Assembly (NCBI GenBank): GCA_033296885.1
Contig: MU863910.1
Coordinates: forward strand, 62,001 to 126,000
Source: Triangularia verruculosa
Taxonomy: Eukaryota > Ascomycota > Sordariomycetes > Sordariales > Podosporaceae
Direction of reading: 5' to 3'
Length of the DNA: 64,000 bases
Below, piece after piece: positions 22,752-33,274 of this stretch. Within the stretch, counting starts at the first letter, position 1, and every line of letters begins with the position of its first letter. Position numbers and translations under genes: made by a program. The notes under the pieces were generated by a model. It ran no database searches and was not told where the DNA came from. It was given only the letters and a program-made list of their open reading frames with translations.

Positions 22752-23254
22752 TCATTGCCCATTAAGGTAGCACGAACAGGCGCTACTGATTCTGGCGGCA
22801 CTGTTGCTGCATGCTGATGAGATGGCCGCTGCTACCGAGGTCGGAAGGATCTGGCGTCTAACAACAGTGGTGACGCCGGTGGCACTGTCATGAACGGTCC
22901 ATGTCAGATATCTTAACTCGGTACGTAAGGTGCAAGTCAAAAGCACAAAGGGAAAGACATACGTGGTGGTGACGGTACGAGTTGACTGAATAGACGTCGA
23001 CGTTCTGGTGGCCAAAGCAGTAAACCTCGACGTTCTGGTTACAAGATTGACAGGCGGCGTGAGAAAGGTGAAACAGAACGCTCGACCCGTGGCTGTCTGG
23101 TAGTTGACGATGCGGTTACGGCAATCGTCGAATGTGCACACTGCTTTGATGTTAGTTATATGGAATAGAGGGTACCTAGTGGGTAACGGGATGGACCTTG
23201 CGATGCCGCCAAGGCAAAGAGCAGAGTGCTGATCAGGAACGAGAAGAGCTTCAT
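22752..23254 (-). CDS. Small secreted Cys-containing protein
   Basis: Minus-strand exons 23254-23197, 23140-22963 and 22884-22752 give 122 residues. Exon 1 is a complete signal peptide (MKLFSFLISTLLFALAASQ) split from the mature part by a short intron. The mature protein begins VCTFDDCRN, is Thr-rich in the middle and ends with SACSNSAARISSACSCYL, a Cys/Ser pattern I recognise from other short fungal secreted proteins. The second intron (22885-22962, 78 nt) is a multiple of three without a stop, so retention would add 26 residues. No known domain. It may be a wall-associated or effector-like protein; this is inference. Confidence 0.68.
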
Positions 23255-23617
23255 TGTGGAAGAGGTGTTTTGCTTGCTAGCAGTGGGTGTAGTCTTTTGG
23301 GTCTTGAAGTTTGGAGTGGAGAATTCCACTCCGAGTTTGACGCGCCAGGATCTGCTCTGTCTATTTATCGGTCATTGTAATGACAAGAAAACAGCTGGTC
23401 GAGATGTACAGATAAGCATCAATACTCACTCGGCCGAGCGCATTCCAAGTGAAGCCAGACGACTGAGACATGGCGCTTCGATGCCGCGGAGATTTAGCCA
23501 TTAACGTTTGTCACATTGACTCAATTTGACGTCAAATCGGGAAAGGGATCCTCGTCTCGCCGGGCGATCACATCTAATGAATTCCAACGGGTAGACAACG
23601 TGGTATCACGTCCCGAT
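23255..23617. other. Intergenic
   Basis: Upstream of the small secreted protein gene and downstream of the membrane-protein pseudogene. Nothing recognised. Confidence 0.6.
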
Positions 23618-24958
23618 TCAAATATGGGGTATATACATCGACCAGCGCACATTCATGTAAGCCGTGGCATCGATGTCTCGCAGCTCCAGAAACGCCGCGA
23701 TAATCAAGTATGTCCTGGCAACGCCATATAGCAACGCAACCAAGGTGATTGTCCAAAATTCCCAGGCGAGTGGCAGAGTGGCCGGGTCTCGCGCTTCTTT
23801 CGCCCTCAACTTCCCGGCTTGTGCTTGCTCGAGGTCTGGGAGGGCAGACCTATCTGTAATCCACAGGTAAATCCACTTCCACCGCCCCAAGCGAATCCAA
23901 GACGCTGCTGTCTCGAGAACCCAAAATGCTACCGTGACGCCGAAGAGAATGAGACTTGACACTCTCCACAGCACTTTCTCAGTTGCAGTTGGGAATGAGA
24001 AGTTCCAGCCCGCTACATGAACAGCAGTGAAGAGGAGTGTTGCAAAGCACAGGAAGTACTCTTGGGCACCGTACGGATTCATGGGGAACCGATCGTTAGG
24101 AATACGCTGGATCGGCCGCTCGGGGGGAATGACTGGCATTTTCATGAACGGTCGGACATTAAGCGCCCATCCCGGCCCATTCTCATCAATGAAGTCAAGT
24201 GGTGTTGTTCTCCACGGCCGATCACCCGTAATATCGCCGATCGTTGCTGTCGTCGTGAGCTTGATCGGTGTTCTGACATCGGCGGGCTTATGAAGCCAAG
24301 CATAAGCAGTCATCAGAGAGCACACCACAATACCCAATGTATTTAGCTCCAGGGTGGTAATAGCTAGATGCTGGCTAGCGCGCCCGACGGCATGCAGAAT
24401 AGTGTAACCGACTTGAAAAGACGTGATGAAGCGTGCGAACCGGTCTTGTTTTGACTTATCCCAGATCTCGTCAACGTCGGTCTCGGGATAGGGGATGTGG
24501 TCGTTGATGACTAGCCAGTGAAGCTGTTTGGCATTCAGAGGGAAGGGGACGCTCTCTGCCGCTTCCAGAACGAAACCGCCCATATCGGCAAAGAATGCCA
24601 TTCTCATAGTCCATTGCATGTAGCCGGAATTATGGAAGTCGTGAACGGAGTGTCGGGCCCTGCTCCACTGCCCCGCGGCATAGGTGAGGACGATCTCCGG
24701 GGCTAGAATAGCTAGAAGCATCCACAATAGTCGACGACGGAAGAGAATATAAAATGTGTCTGACTTTTGTGGTACGTTCAAACAAAGAAGTGTGAAGGTG
24801 CAGATAAATATAGTAACAAGTGATGTCCAGAGTATCTCCCATGTTCCCCGAAAATCAGGCTCCCCAACTCATCCTTGAACACGGCCATTATAGGCTTCCA
24901 AAATCGCAGACACAATCACCTCTGACTGTAGCTCTGCCGTCCCCGTATCATTGCTCAT
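23618..24958 (-). pseudogene. Multi-span membrane protein with one in-frame TGA
   Basis: The frame runs from an ATG at 24958 to the stop at 23618 and would encode 446 residues, except for a TGA at 24871-24869 (codon 30). The residues after it (VGEPDFRGTWEILW, then VTIFICTFTLLCLNVP) match the conserved N-terminal block of a large ascomycete membrane family of unknown function, in which the position before this Val is normally Trp. A TGG to TGA change is therefore the simplest reading. The remaining 416 codons show the full family pattern: LLWMLLAILAPEIVLTYA, several hydrophobic helices and the typical end YMNVRWSMYIPHI. No intron that removes the stop is visible. Alternatives are a sequencing error, stop-codon readthrough, or a later start without the first membrane segment. 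Confidence 0.7.
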
Positions 24959-25690
24959 TGTTCTGTGGTTGATGGCAAGTAAGCGTTCCGAATGGCAACT
25001 TGAAGTTCACCGCAGCATCTGGTAGGCGTGAGGATTGATTCTGGCGCTCGAAGAAGACAACTGCCCGCTCACTTCCAGGTGGGACTCAGCGTATCCTACC
25101 TACTTTTAGGCCATCATCTTGTCTCACCTATTCTTCCGGTTCGACCACACCGGACCGACCAAGACTGTCCATGGTTGGCTGAAAGCTGCATTTCTTGCCG
25201 GAGCAGTGCAGGTAACTGCACGCCGATAATATCAGCAACAGGTTCCGTTGGGCAGTCTGTGAAAGGAGGCTTGCCAAGAATAGGGGGCCAGTTTCTGAAG
25301 TCGACGCGCGGTGACGGTGTGGGTGAGGAAGTTCTGTAAGAGGTGTTCCGACAGCCTGGATACCTGGCGGAAAATTGCCCAATCGATTGAGCCCTGTAGC
25401 CGCCCAATATTCCTGGGCCTCAGTTTGGGCCGAGTCGCCGGTTCCATCTGCAGTTGGTTCGAGGCCCTGGACAGCTGGTCCGTGCAGCTGTCACACGTTT
25501 TCTCTCTCCTCGCAAGCCTCAGCCTGGGGACCTAGAGTTTCCTCGGCTTCGCTCCTCAATCAACCTACACAGCGGTCGAACTCTCGGCTGCGGGGGATAT
25601 TTCCTCACCGTTCTCTTGCTGCCATCAATTTCTGGACTCAACACACAGGCTGTCTCGTTGATCACTGTCAAGAGCAAGGGTGCGTGTGCC
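24959..25690. promoter_or_regulatory. Divergent upstream region
   Basis: Between the minus-strand membrane-protein pseudogene and the plus-strand hydrolase. The hydrolase frame is open back to 25454, but that part has no family features and is probably leader. No other element is recognised. Confidence 0.45.
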
Positions 25691-26956
25691 ATGCCGCCTC
25701 CTCCCAAATCATCTGCTAAGTCAGGTAGTCGACCACCACCCTCACCCTCCATGTCTCCCCTTTCGGTCTTCTACTCGACAGTTTACGCGCTCGGTATCTG
25801 CATTACTGGCTATTTCTTTTGTCTCGCCATCCTTGCCATTCCATTCTTTCAGAACCAAGTCATTTACTTGCATAGTGTGACTCTTACCTGGTTCCAAGAT
25901 GTTACAGTACCAGAACAGTGGGGGTTTCTGCGCAACCAGGTGTCACCATTTACGCTCAAGACAGCGGACAGAGTGACTTTACAGGCTTGGCACATTCTCC
26001 CGCTTGAACTTTACCGCCAGCACGAGGAGGAACTAGTCAAAGAACTGGATGGAAACTCTACCGATATCGCCAAACGTCTTGGATTTCGGCTTCTTCACGA
26101 TGATCCCGAGTCACTTTTAGTCCTCTACCTGCATGGGGCCGCAGGTACACTGGGCTCTGGTTGGAGACCACCAAGCTACCGGGCGATGTCAGCGGGTGCT
26201 CCAGGTCGCATTCATACTGTTGCTATAGACTATCGCGGTTTTGGTACCAGTGGTGGCTCTCCGTCTGAAGAAGGCCTCCTGATTGACGCTCTCGCGTTGG
26301 TTGACTGGGCTATCAAAGAAGCCGGCATACCTCCTTCACGTATCGTCATATTTGGCCAGTCGATAGGCACAGCTGTGGGAGCCTCACTTGTCCGACATCT
26401 AGCTGCGCAGCCAGATCCGGTTCTCTTTGCCGGTATCGTCTTTGTTGCCCCTTTTGCCGACGTGGAAATGCTGACGGCGACATATCGAGTGGCTGGCACC
26501 ATCCCGCTGCTGGGCCCTTTGGCTCGCTTCCCTCGACTACTGGCCTTCTTCAACAATTTCATTGTCAGTAAATGGCCCAGCAAAGAAAACTTAGCTGCCT
26601 TTGTTCGCCAGTGTGAAGAGATGTCGGGCAATGATCAGAAGTATCATATCACAATCATCCATGCTCAGGATGACTATGACATCCCCTGGTCTCACAGCGA
26701 CCAGATGTTTTGGCACGCTGTCAGAGCCACAAGGCCCGACGACATCACGTTTGAGGAACTCGAAGAAGAAAAGGAGCAAACGAAAAAGTCATTGGGCCCA
26801 GCAAGTTGGGTTGTTGAACATCAAACATCAAAGGGAACAATTCGAGAAGAGATTACCAAATGGGGTCTGCATGACCGCATCATGTCGTATCCTGTTGTAA
26901 GCTTGGCCGTGTTGAGGGCCTTTCAAAGTCGGGAGAACCTTGGGTCTGAGGCCTGA
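25691..26956 (+). CDS. ABHD12-like alpha/beta hydrolase (membrane-anchored lipase)
   Basis: Single exon. The ATG at 25691 gives 421 residues; an upstream in-frame ATG at 25454 would add 79 residues without clear features. One membrane helix near residues 25-55 (VYALGICITGYFFCLAILAI) anchors the protein. The catalytic domain follows: oxyanion region LYLHGAAGTLGSGWRP, DYRGFGTSGG, nucleophile Ser224 in FGQSIGTA, acidic residue in AQDDYDIPW (about residue 327) and His394 in GLHDRIM. Order and spacing match ABHD12/13-type serine hydrolases, which cleave monoacylglycerols or lysophospholipids at internal membranes. The lipid substrate and location are inferred from the family. No intron is needed. 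Confidence 0.9.
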   Translation: MPPPPKSSAKSGSRPPPSPSMSPLSVFYSTVYALGICITGYFFCLAILAIPFFQNQVIYLHSVTLTWFQDVTVPEQWGFLRNQVSPFTLKTADRVTLQAWHILPLELYRQHEEELVKELDGNSTDIAKRLGFRLLHDDPESLLVLYLHGAAGTLGSGWRPPSYRAMSAGAPGRIHTVAIDYRGFGTSGGSPSEEGLLIDALALVDWAIKEAGIPPSRIVIFGQSIGTAVGASLVRHLAAQPDPVLFAGIVFVAPFADVEMLTATYRVAGTIPLLGPLARFPRLLAFFNNFIVSKWPSKENLAAFVRQCEEMSGNDQKYHITIIHAQDDYDIPWSHSDQMFWHAVRATRPDDITFEELEEEKEQTKKSLGPASWVVEHQTSKGTIREEITKWGLHDRIMSYPVVSLAVLRAFQSRENLGSEA

Positions 26957-27441
26957 TTGTTGCCGTTATACCACTATAAGAAGAAACCTTCGCCTGTTGG
27001 CAGCCTGGGTGCTAAGGTACGTAGGCATTAACTTCAATGATAGATGGCGTTTACAAGATAAGCCGCGATAGCCTACCTAGCTAGGTGCTATTTATAACTC
27101 TGATAACCATGGCCATATTCCTCCTTCATTACACGAGGTGACACTTAGGGTCAACTATCTGAGGAGTAGCACGTGGACTAGTTGCTTTGTCTGCTTTTAT
27201 TTGGAGAACAATCAACTTTGTAAAGCACGCGAGAAATCTTGGCAGCATTGTTCTAAAAATTGCGAACTCTTTGTCAGTACGCCATCCTTACTAATTCGCC
27301 TCATGGACAAAGTATTGGACTCCTCTCATTGTCTTGGCGCTATCTGTTGATACATATAACAAGAGAAGGATCCCCAGGTCATGTGCAGCGAGGATTGGTT
27401 CTCGAAATCACTTATCCTACCTACCTATACACACAAGCATC
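26957..27441. other. Intergenic
   Basis: 3' flank of the hydrolase gene and promoter of the LPMO gene. The CTACCTACCTATAC string just before the ATG belongs to the dispersed TAGGTA-type motif. No gene is seen. Confidence 0.55.
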
Positions 27442-28914
27442 ATGCATGCCACAACTTTCTTAGCTGCGACCCTGGCTGCCCAGGCGGTCAACGCTCACTT
27501 GATCATGAACACCCCAACCCCTTACAACTATCATGGGACCGGCACTCTGGTTCAAGTCGACCCTCTTGGGGCTCTTCCCTTCCCATGCCAAGGCAACACC
27601 GATGTTGTCGAGGTCACTTCCATGCAGGCCGGCACCGAGCAACTCGTCAAGTTCACCGGCGGTGCTCAGCATGGCGGCGGCTCTTGTCAGTTCAGCGTCA
27701 CCTATGACTTCCCTCCCCCGGCTGACAAGTCGAAGTGGAAGACGATCTACACTTTGATCGGAGGATGTCCTGTCTCCGCGGTAGGCAACTTGCCTGCTGC
27801 TCAACCTGACCAGGATGGCCGTGCTGACTCTCCCCAGTGCGGCAACGATTCTGGAGTTGAGTGCATTAGGCAGTTCAACGTTCCTATTCCAAAGAACATG
27901 CCGAATGGAAACGCTACCTTTGCTTGGACTTGGTACAACAAGATCGGCGATCGCGAGGTCTACATGAACTGCGCGCCTGTCAAGATTAGCGGCGGTTCTG
28001 ACGATACGTCCTTCTTCAACTCCCTTCCTCCGATGTTTGTTGCCAACATCCCCGGCGAGTGTACCACCAACAATGGTGTTCTCAACATTCCCAATCCTGG
28101 TAAGTTTGGCAAGGTTCTCGAGCAGCCTGCTCCCGACAGCGAAGGGACTTGCGAGAAGGCAGCTGGCATGCCCTCTTTCGAAGGAGATACCGGTGCTGCT
28201 CCAGCTCCCGCCCCTACCCAAGGTCAGTCGTCTACGTTGATCACTTCTACTCGCTCTTCTGAAGAGCCCACTATCACCACCACTTCTACCCCCTCCGAGA
28301 CCTCAGTCATAGTCACTCCTACTGCAGTGCCTACTACCGAGCCTAGTATTATCATCCCAGACATTGCTGGAGTGCTTTGCTCTCCTGATGGGAGCCTCTT
28401 TTGCTTCTCACCATCCGAGTTTGGCATTTGCAATGGGGGTGTCGCAATCCCTCAGCCCGTTGCTCCTGGCACGACCTGCTCATTCGATATCCCTGTCAAT
28501 AAGAGGAGTGTCAAGTATGTTTCCAAGGTCGTCGTCGTAGGTCCTAGGCAGATTACCGCCATTACCCCGATCGAGGATAAGCCTACCAAGATTAGTGCTA
28601 TTACTCCGATTGAGGACAGGCCTACCAAGATTAGCGCCATCACACCTATCGACGAGCCTACTAAGCTTACCACTATCATTCCCATCGACCCGACTACCGA
28701 ATCCCCCTCTAGGGGCGGGGCTCTGCCAACTCTGGCTCCTGCTCCTGTCCCTCCTCCTGCCCCAGCGCCTCCTCCTGCCCCAGCGCCTCCTCCTGCTCCT
28801 GCTCCCCCTCCTGTCAAGGGAACACCTTGCAACAAGGTTGGAAGCTTCTGCTTTTGCAAGGTGGCAGGAAAGGTGATCCCCCAGCTTGTACCAATGGGTG
28901 CCATCTGTACTTAA
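27442..28914 (+). CDS. AA11-type lytic polysaccharide monooxygenase with Cys-rich tail
   Basis: Single exon from ATG 27442, 490 residues. The signal peptide MHATTFLAATLAAQAVNA ends exactly before His19, which would become the N-terminal copper ligand. The second His-brace residue is His77 in GGAQHGGGSCQ, and Tyr174 in REVYMNCAP fits the axial position. WTWYNKIGDREVYMNCAP is a strong AA11 family pattern. AA11 enzymes oxidatively cleave chitin. After about residue 245 comes a Thr/Ser-rich linker, a Cys module (LCSPDGSLFCF to PGTTC) resembling the X278 module found on AA11 enzymes, a four-fold TPIE/D repeat, a PPAPAP repeat and a second, shorter Cys module at the C-terminus. Chitin or wall binding by these modules is inferred. 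There is no GPI signal. Confidence 0.85.
   Translation: MHATTFLAATLAAQAVNAHLIMNTPTPYNYHGTGTLVQVDPLGALPFPCQGNTDVVEVTSMQAGTEQLVKFTGGAQHGGGSCQFSVTYDFPPPADKSKWKTIYTLIGGCPVSAVGNLPAAQPDQDGRADSPQCGNDSGVECIRQFNVPIPKNMPNGNATFAWTWYNKIGDREVYMNCAPVKISGGSDDTSFFNSLPPMFVANIPGECTTNNGVLNIPNPGKFGKVLEQPAPDSEGTCEKAAGMPSFEGDTGAAPAPAPTQGQSSTLITSTRSSEEPTITTTSTPSETSVIVTPTAVPTTEPSIIIPDIAGVLCSPDGSLFCFSPSEFGICNGGVAIPQPVAPGTTCSFDIPVNKRSVKYVSKVVVVGPRQITAITPIEDKPTKISAITPIEDRPTKISAITPIDEPTKLTTIIPIDPTTESPSRGGALPTLAPAPVPPPAPAPPPAPAPPPAPAPPPVKGTPCNKVGSFCFCKVAGKVIPQLVPMGAICT
28552..28689 (+). repeat. Coding repeat: ITPIEDKPTK-type units
   Basis: Four tandem units inside the LPMO linker encode ITAITPIEDKPTK, ISAITPIEDRPTK, ISAITPIDEPTK and LTTIIPID. 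The DNA copies differ mostly at third positions, so the repeat is kept at protein level. Confidence 0.85.
28735..28814 (+). repeat. Coding repeat: Pro/Ala linker
   Basis: CCTCCTGCCCCAGCG-like units encode repeated PPPAPA between the two Cys modules of the LPMO. It is probably an extended, glycosylation-poor spacer, by composition. Confidence 0.8.
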
Positions 28915-29133
28915 GTAATTTGTAAGCGCCGGGAGCGCACATCCTCTCTTTCACTTTCATCCACACAATTTGTATACCCTGTAGATTGATACACTAAGAA
29001 ACACAAATTTCATCTTCGCCTGAGACTTCCAAGTGTGTGACGTTCGCATGTGATTATTTGCAGTCGATGTCCTGCCGAGCCATAACTGGACCCACTTCTT
29101 CAGGGGCACTCAGGGGTAACTCAGGGGTCGCCG

Positions 29134-30291
29134 CTAAATGAGCACCACCACTTTTGCCGCCGACACGCCCTTCTTGCAAATTTCAAAACCCTCTTGAATC
29201 TTGTCCAAACCTCTACCTTCCACAACCTGTGGTCCAGGAGCTGGCACAAACTCTCCCTTCGCCATTGCCTGCGCCAGGTACACATTCCACACTTGCTGAG
29301 CCACCTCCTTATTTCTTTCGTCCCCAATGTCACTCCCCCAAACAAATTTGTATCTTACGCCGTTGACCTTGGATTTTATCACCGTTGTGAGACCATCCCA
29401 TATCATGCTAACCACCAGCTTCACCATCCCGAACGCCCCCAACCCGAGAAACTCTCCTGGATCCTTTGACCCGCTTACCTGCGACACAAACTTGGGCTGT
29501 CCCTCCACAGTCCTGGAACCACCCAAGATATCAATGCATCTAGGTAGCGCACCAGCTCCAATGGCGATGGCCCCAGCACACACCTTATTCTCACTCTTCA
29601 GCTTGGCAATGATATCCCCAGTCACACTCTCGCTCCTGTAGTCCCACACCTCCGTCGCCCCGAGCCGTCTCACATATTCCCAGTTTTTGGCCGAAGCAGT
29701 CGTGTAAACCTCATACCCTGCCGCTTTTGCCATCTGTATCGCATTGCTCCCCACACTCGTCGCCCCGGCCCAAATGATCACCACTTGATTCTTCGGTTCT
29801 TGCCTCGGCGAAGCCGGCAACGGCAACGCCAGTCCCCCTTGTTCCGGCTTGAGAAACAGCGCAGTCGCAGCAGTTGAAAACCCCAGGGGCAACACCGCTG
29901 CCTGTTCAAAGCTCACATGATCGGGTATCTTGGCCACGAGGTGCTCACGAATGAGGACATGCTCCTGAAACGCGCCTTCTGACGGGGAGTTGGAGCGGCG
30001 GTCGGGTCCAAAGGCGTGGGCTACGACCCGATCTCCTGGGACAAATTGTGGCGACGAAGAGCTGACGACTGTGCCGGCGACGTCGGATCCCAAGATGGTG
30101 GGATAGCGGAGGTAAGAGAAGAGAGGGTTGCCGGGGGATTGGATGAACCAGTCGACTGGGTTTATGGCCGCAGCTTGAGATTTGATGATGAGGAAGTTGG
30201 CGGGCGGTGGGGTTGGTGGGTAAGGGGCTGGGCTGATGGTCAGGGGGGAGGAGTTTTTGCAGTCGATCCAAGCGGCGTGATTGGAGGACAT
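29134..30291 (-). CDS. MDR-superfamily zinc-less alcohol dehydrogenase/enoyl reductase
   Basis: Single exon, 385 residues, starting MSSNHAAWIDCKNSSPL. It has the GroES-like N-terminal domain (INPVDWFIQSPGN, LGSDVAGTVV, PGDRVVAHAFG) and a Rossmann domain with the altered glycine motif WAGATSVGSNAIQMAKAAGYEV. The catalytic Zn-binding Cys/His set is missing, as in quinone- and trans-enoyl reductase-like members. Fungal relatives act as stand-alone oxidoreductases or as enoyl reductases for polyketide synthases. No synthase is nearby, so a tailoring role is not supported. It is cytosolic by lack of signal peptide. Substrate unknown. Confidence 0.9.
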   Translation of the reverse strand: MSSNHAAWIDCKNSSPLTISPAPYPPTPPPANFLIIKSQAAAINPVDWFIQSPGNPLFSYLRYPTILGSDVAGTVVSSSSPQFVPGDRVVAHAFGPDRRSNSPSEGAFQEHVLIREHLVAKIPDHVSFEQAAVLPLGFSTAATALFLKPEQGGLALPLPASPRQEPKNQVVIIWAGATSVGSNAIQMAKAAGYEVYTTASAKNWEYVRRLGATEVWDYRSESVTGDIIAKLKSENKVCAGAIAIGAGALPRCIDILGGSRTVEGQPKFVSQVSGSKDPGEFLGLGAFGMVKLVVSMIWDGLTTVIKSKVNGVRYKFVWGSDIGDERNKEVAQQVWNVYLAQAMAKGEFVPAPGPQVVEGRGLDKIQEGFEICKKGVSAAKVVVLI

Positions 30292-31429
30292 TGTGGTGAT
30301 TGTTGTGTAAGGTAGGTAGGATGTGAGTTGATAGAGGACAGAAAAAGAAGAAGACTTTTTATCTCAGTCGAGGCTGACGTTATCAGTGCGTCGTGACACG
30401 GCATGCCCGGAGTGATCGGTTACGGTCGTGGGAACGGAATGTGCCAGCCAATGAAAGGGAGAGAAAACATCGGATGTTTGGTTCAGGCCGCAAAGTGAAA
30501 GACAGGTTGGCCAACAACATGGTTGCCCTGGGACCAGGACAGGAACCTTGTATGTAAGGTGCAACATCGTCACTTGAGACAGTCGCTCATCCCGACGTGT
30601 TGTGGGAGCGAGAACTGACACCAATCTTTCAGGGACAGTGCCTAGGAGCACACTTGTACCACCAGGTTCTAGCGCCCTAACCCCGAATGGACAGCCTCAC
30701 CCATGATCATACAATACGTATTTTCAACGCAGCAATTGACTGAAGCTTCACAAAACGGCTCCAGTTGCCCGAACAGTGTGGACAATTCTAGGTGAACATC
30801 TCACCAAAGAGCAACCGCCATGCTCAAGAAACCAGGGGGATGATCAGGTTACCAGCCTGGAAGAAAGCCAGATGGGAGAGTGATTCAGGTACCTGAACTA
30901 CACTTCAGCAAGAGCAAGGCTAAACCCGACCTACCTACCCGCTGACCGATCTTCTGACAAGTGAAAAAAGGAAGACATAGTTCCCTCATTTATGACATAC
31001 CTAAGCTGGCTCCTCGATACAACAAGGTAAGTGGCTTGTCTAACCAATTGGGCAAGAGACCCACACCATACCTTATCCTGCTCAGTACTAAGGTACCTAC
31101 CTATCACCCTATCGACTTGAACCATTGGTTTAGAAAACTCGCCCACGCCATGTCACATGGCAGGCTCCCCCGCCCCCAAATGATAACGCTGGCTCTTTCT
31201 GTTTGACAATGTTGATTTATCGCCATTCAACCACGCCGCCTTCAAGGTAACTGGTTTTTTTTTTATGATTTCCGAAAAAGAAAACCGGGCCTACCTAATC
31301 AACCAGTTGTGCTAGAGCTTGTACGCCTGACTGTTTGTACATGACCCGTCACGTCGTAAGCAACGACATTCCGCTTTGAATCGTCGATGACTGACCAATA
31401 TCTCACTGATCAACAGAAAACCTAGGTAC
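30292..31429. other. Intergenic, 1.1 kb, between divergent genes
   Basis: No supported gene. It contains an AAGGTACCTACCTATC motif at about 31090-31105 and a T-run near 31256-31264. Confidence 0.6.
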
Positions 31430-32263
31430 ATGATCACCATGGTAGTCCTAAACCTTGGACCAGACTTGACAACAACCAACGCAGCAGAGCAAAGCCAGAA
31501 GCCCAAAACAAACCATCGCGCCGACCGCCGCCGTCTCAAACAGCGGGAAGCACGAAAAAAATGGAGGATGTTTACATGCGATGATCGCGAGAGCTCACTC
31601 GCACTGTGGGTCTGGATCAAGTCGCTGCATACGTCCAATCAAAGTGACTTTACCACATCCGTCACTGAGCCAGATGACAACAGTCGTCCAACTGAACTGT
31701 CACACATCGGGCCTGAAACTGGATCAGGCGACATATTGTCTCCAGGCTCTGCAACAGATGGAATAGGGACTCGGGCGAAAAGATATAGACCGGGCCCGGA
31801 CGAGCGAAGTTTGAAATTTTGCTCCCGAGTGCTGGCGGGCAATATCGTTTGGTCGGATGATCAGTTCCTTGAAACGACCAAGCCCTATGGCGAAGACATG
31901 GCCGAATTCTATGATGAAGATACCACTGAGTACTACGATGAAGATCAAGCATTGGCCACATCCATACCCCATTCGAGCGTTGAAGATCCTGGGGTCCGGA
32001 CCGAAATGCCAACACAGCAACTCAAGCGTTTCGAAGCACATCTCCGAAGGCTTCATGCACTTTGTGACGAGCTCGATGCCACCCAATCAAAGGATTACCT
32101 TGATTCAAAAAACAATGTGCTCCTTGATAGTCACGCTTTGAAGGAGGGCACTCGACAATTATCTGATATGGTTCAATTTCTTCAAGACCGCAACAGCCTA
32201 TTGGAAGGGGAAGTGACAACCTCGAGCTGTGAAGACAAACCCTTGAAGGCAATGGCGTGGTGA
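31430..32263 (+). CDS. Hypothetical protein with basic N-terminal segment
   Basis: One open frame of 277 residues from ATG 31430. Near residues 30-45 there is a dense basic stretch (RRRLKQREARKKWR) that resembles, loosely, the DNA-contact part of fungal bZIP factors but lacks the signature Asn. The middle is acidic with repeated Glu/Asp-Tyr pairs, and the C-terminal 80 residues are helical with possible coiled-coil heptads (LKRFEAHLRRLHALCDELDA). No signal peptide or membrane segment. I do not recognise a family. The frame's length and ordered composition argue that it is real, but no conservation can be checked here. Confidence 0.5.
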   Translation: MITMVVLNLGPDLTTTNAAEQSQKPKTNHRADRRRLKQREARKKWRMFTCDDRESSLALWVWIKSLHTSNQSDFTTSVTEPDDNSRPTELSHIGPETGSGDILSPGSATDGIGTRAKRYRPGPDERSLKFCSRVLAGNIVWSDDQFLETTKPYGEDMAEFYDEDTTEYYDEDQALATSIPHSSVEDPGVRTEMPTQQLKRFEAHLRRLHALCDELDATQSKDYLDSKNNVLLDSHALKEGTRQLSDMVQFLQDRNSLLEGEVTTSSCEDKPLKAMAW

Positions 32264-33274
32264 GCATCTCCCGGCTTTGAGTATTTTACCCTCCCAGAAC
32301 CTTTGGAGTGATTATAACATCGGCGCGATGTGTCATATACCTACCTATTTTATGTATCTCCGAGGAACACTTATTATGTAAATAGGTACCTGATAGCAGA
32401 GTAGATCGATTGCGCTTGAGGGAATATTTGAAGTTACCTGTATGCAACCTCTAAATACAATGATGTTAGAGCCTCACTTGACTGCAAGTAATTAGTTGTA
32501 CCAAACTATTTGGCTAATAATGGAAAGGATTTCAAGGCAAGATATATGCAAGGATGATAGAATTCTAACCATAACAACATTTTGCAGTTGGCCGTGCCTT
32601 CATTCAAGATGGGTAGCTACCTAGCTACCTAAGGTACCTTACATGTATTTACAAGAGAAGAATACCTATGCGGAATGCGGAATGAAACGAGAGGCAGCCG
32701 GAAGAAGTTGCCTAGGTAGGTACCTAATCACCTCACTTCACCATATTGGTGTCGAACTGTCAAGTTCCACATTCAGCAGAAGCGCAGCGCATACAGAATA
32801 GCCCTTGCAGACGGTGTGTATAGCGTTGGTTTGAAATTATGAATGGAAAAACTATCTGAGCTAAACAATCTAAAATACTAGCTGTTAAATCAGACGACAA
32901 GCGTTAACCCCAGAGAGCAGTTCTTGCTCTTGGGAGACCCAGTGACAAAGATAGCTATTGCAGCCTCGTTGTTTGGTAACAAAAAGAAAATTGGGTAGAC
33001 AAGGACGGCGGGGCAGTACCAGTACTGCCACACCGTCCAACCTGACAGGTTTGGTCAAAGCTGTGCAGAGTTTGCGGGGACGCTGATTGTCATACCACAT
33101 GACTCGTGCCAATCCGACCCGGGCTGTCAGGCTGTCAAGATCATCGAAAACCACGATAGTAAGAGATCTAGCCGACTGTCAAATCTCTGGGCATCCCGTG
33201 AAACTCAAAACTTGTTTCCTGATTTCATAGTTCCAAATATTTATACCTTGCTCTTCCAACCCTTAATTTATTGT
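32264..33274. other. Intergenic, 1.0 kb, AT-richer
   Basis: No supported gene. It holds the densest run of CTACCTAGGTAGGTACC-type motifs in the window (about 32613-32640 and 32711-32728). Confidence 0.6.

Noticed and set aside
29134..30291. Polyketide enoyl-reductase partner of a biosynthetic cluster
   Set aside because: No synthase, transporter or regulator of a cluster is adjacent, so only the general reductase call is kept.
31460..31580. bZIP basic region in the hypothetical protein at 31430
   Set aside because: The basic run lacks the invariant Asn and has no leucine zipper directly after it, so it is not called a bZIP factor.
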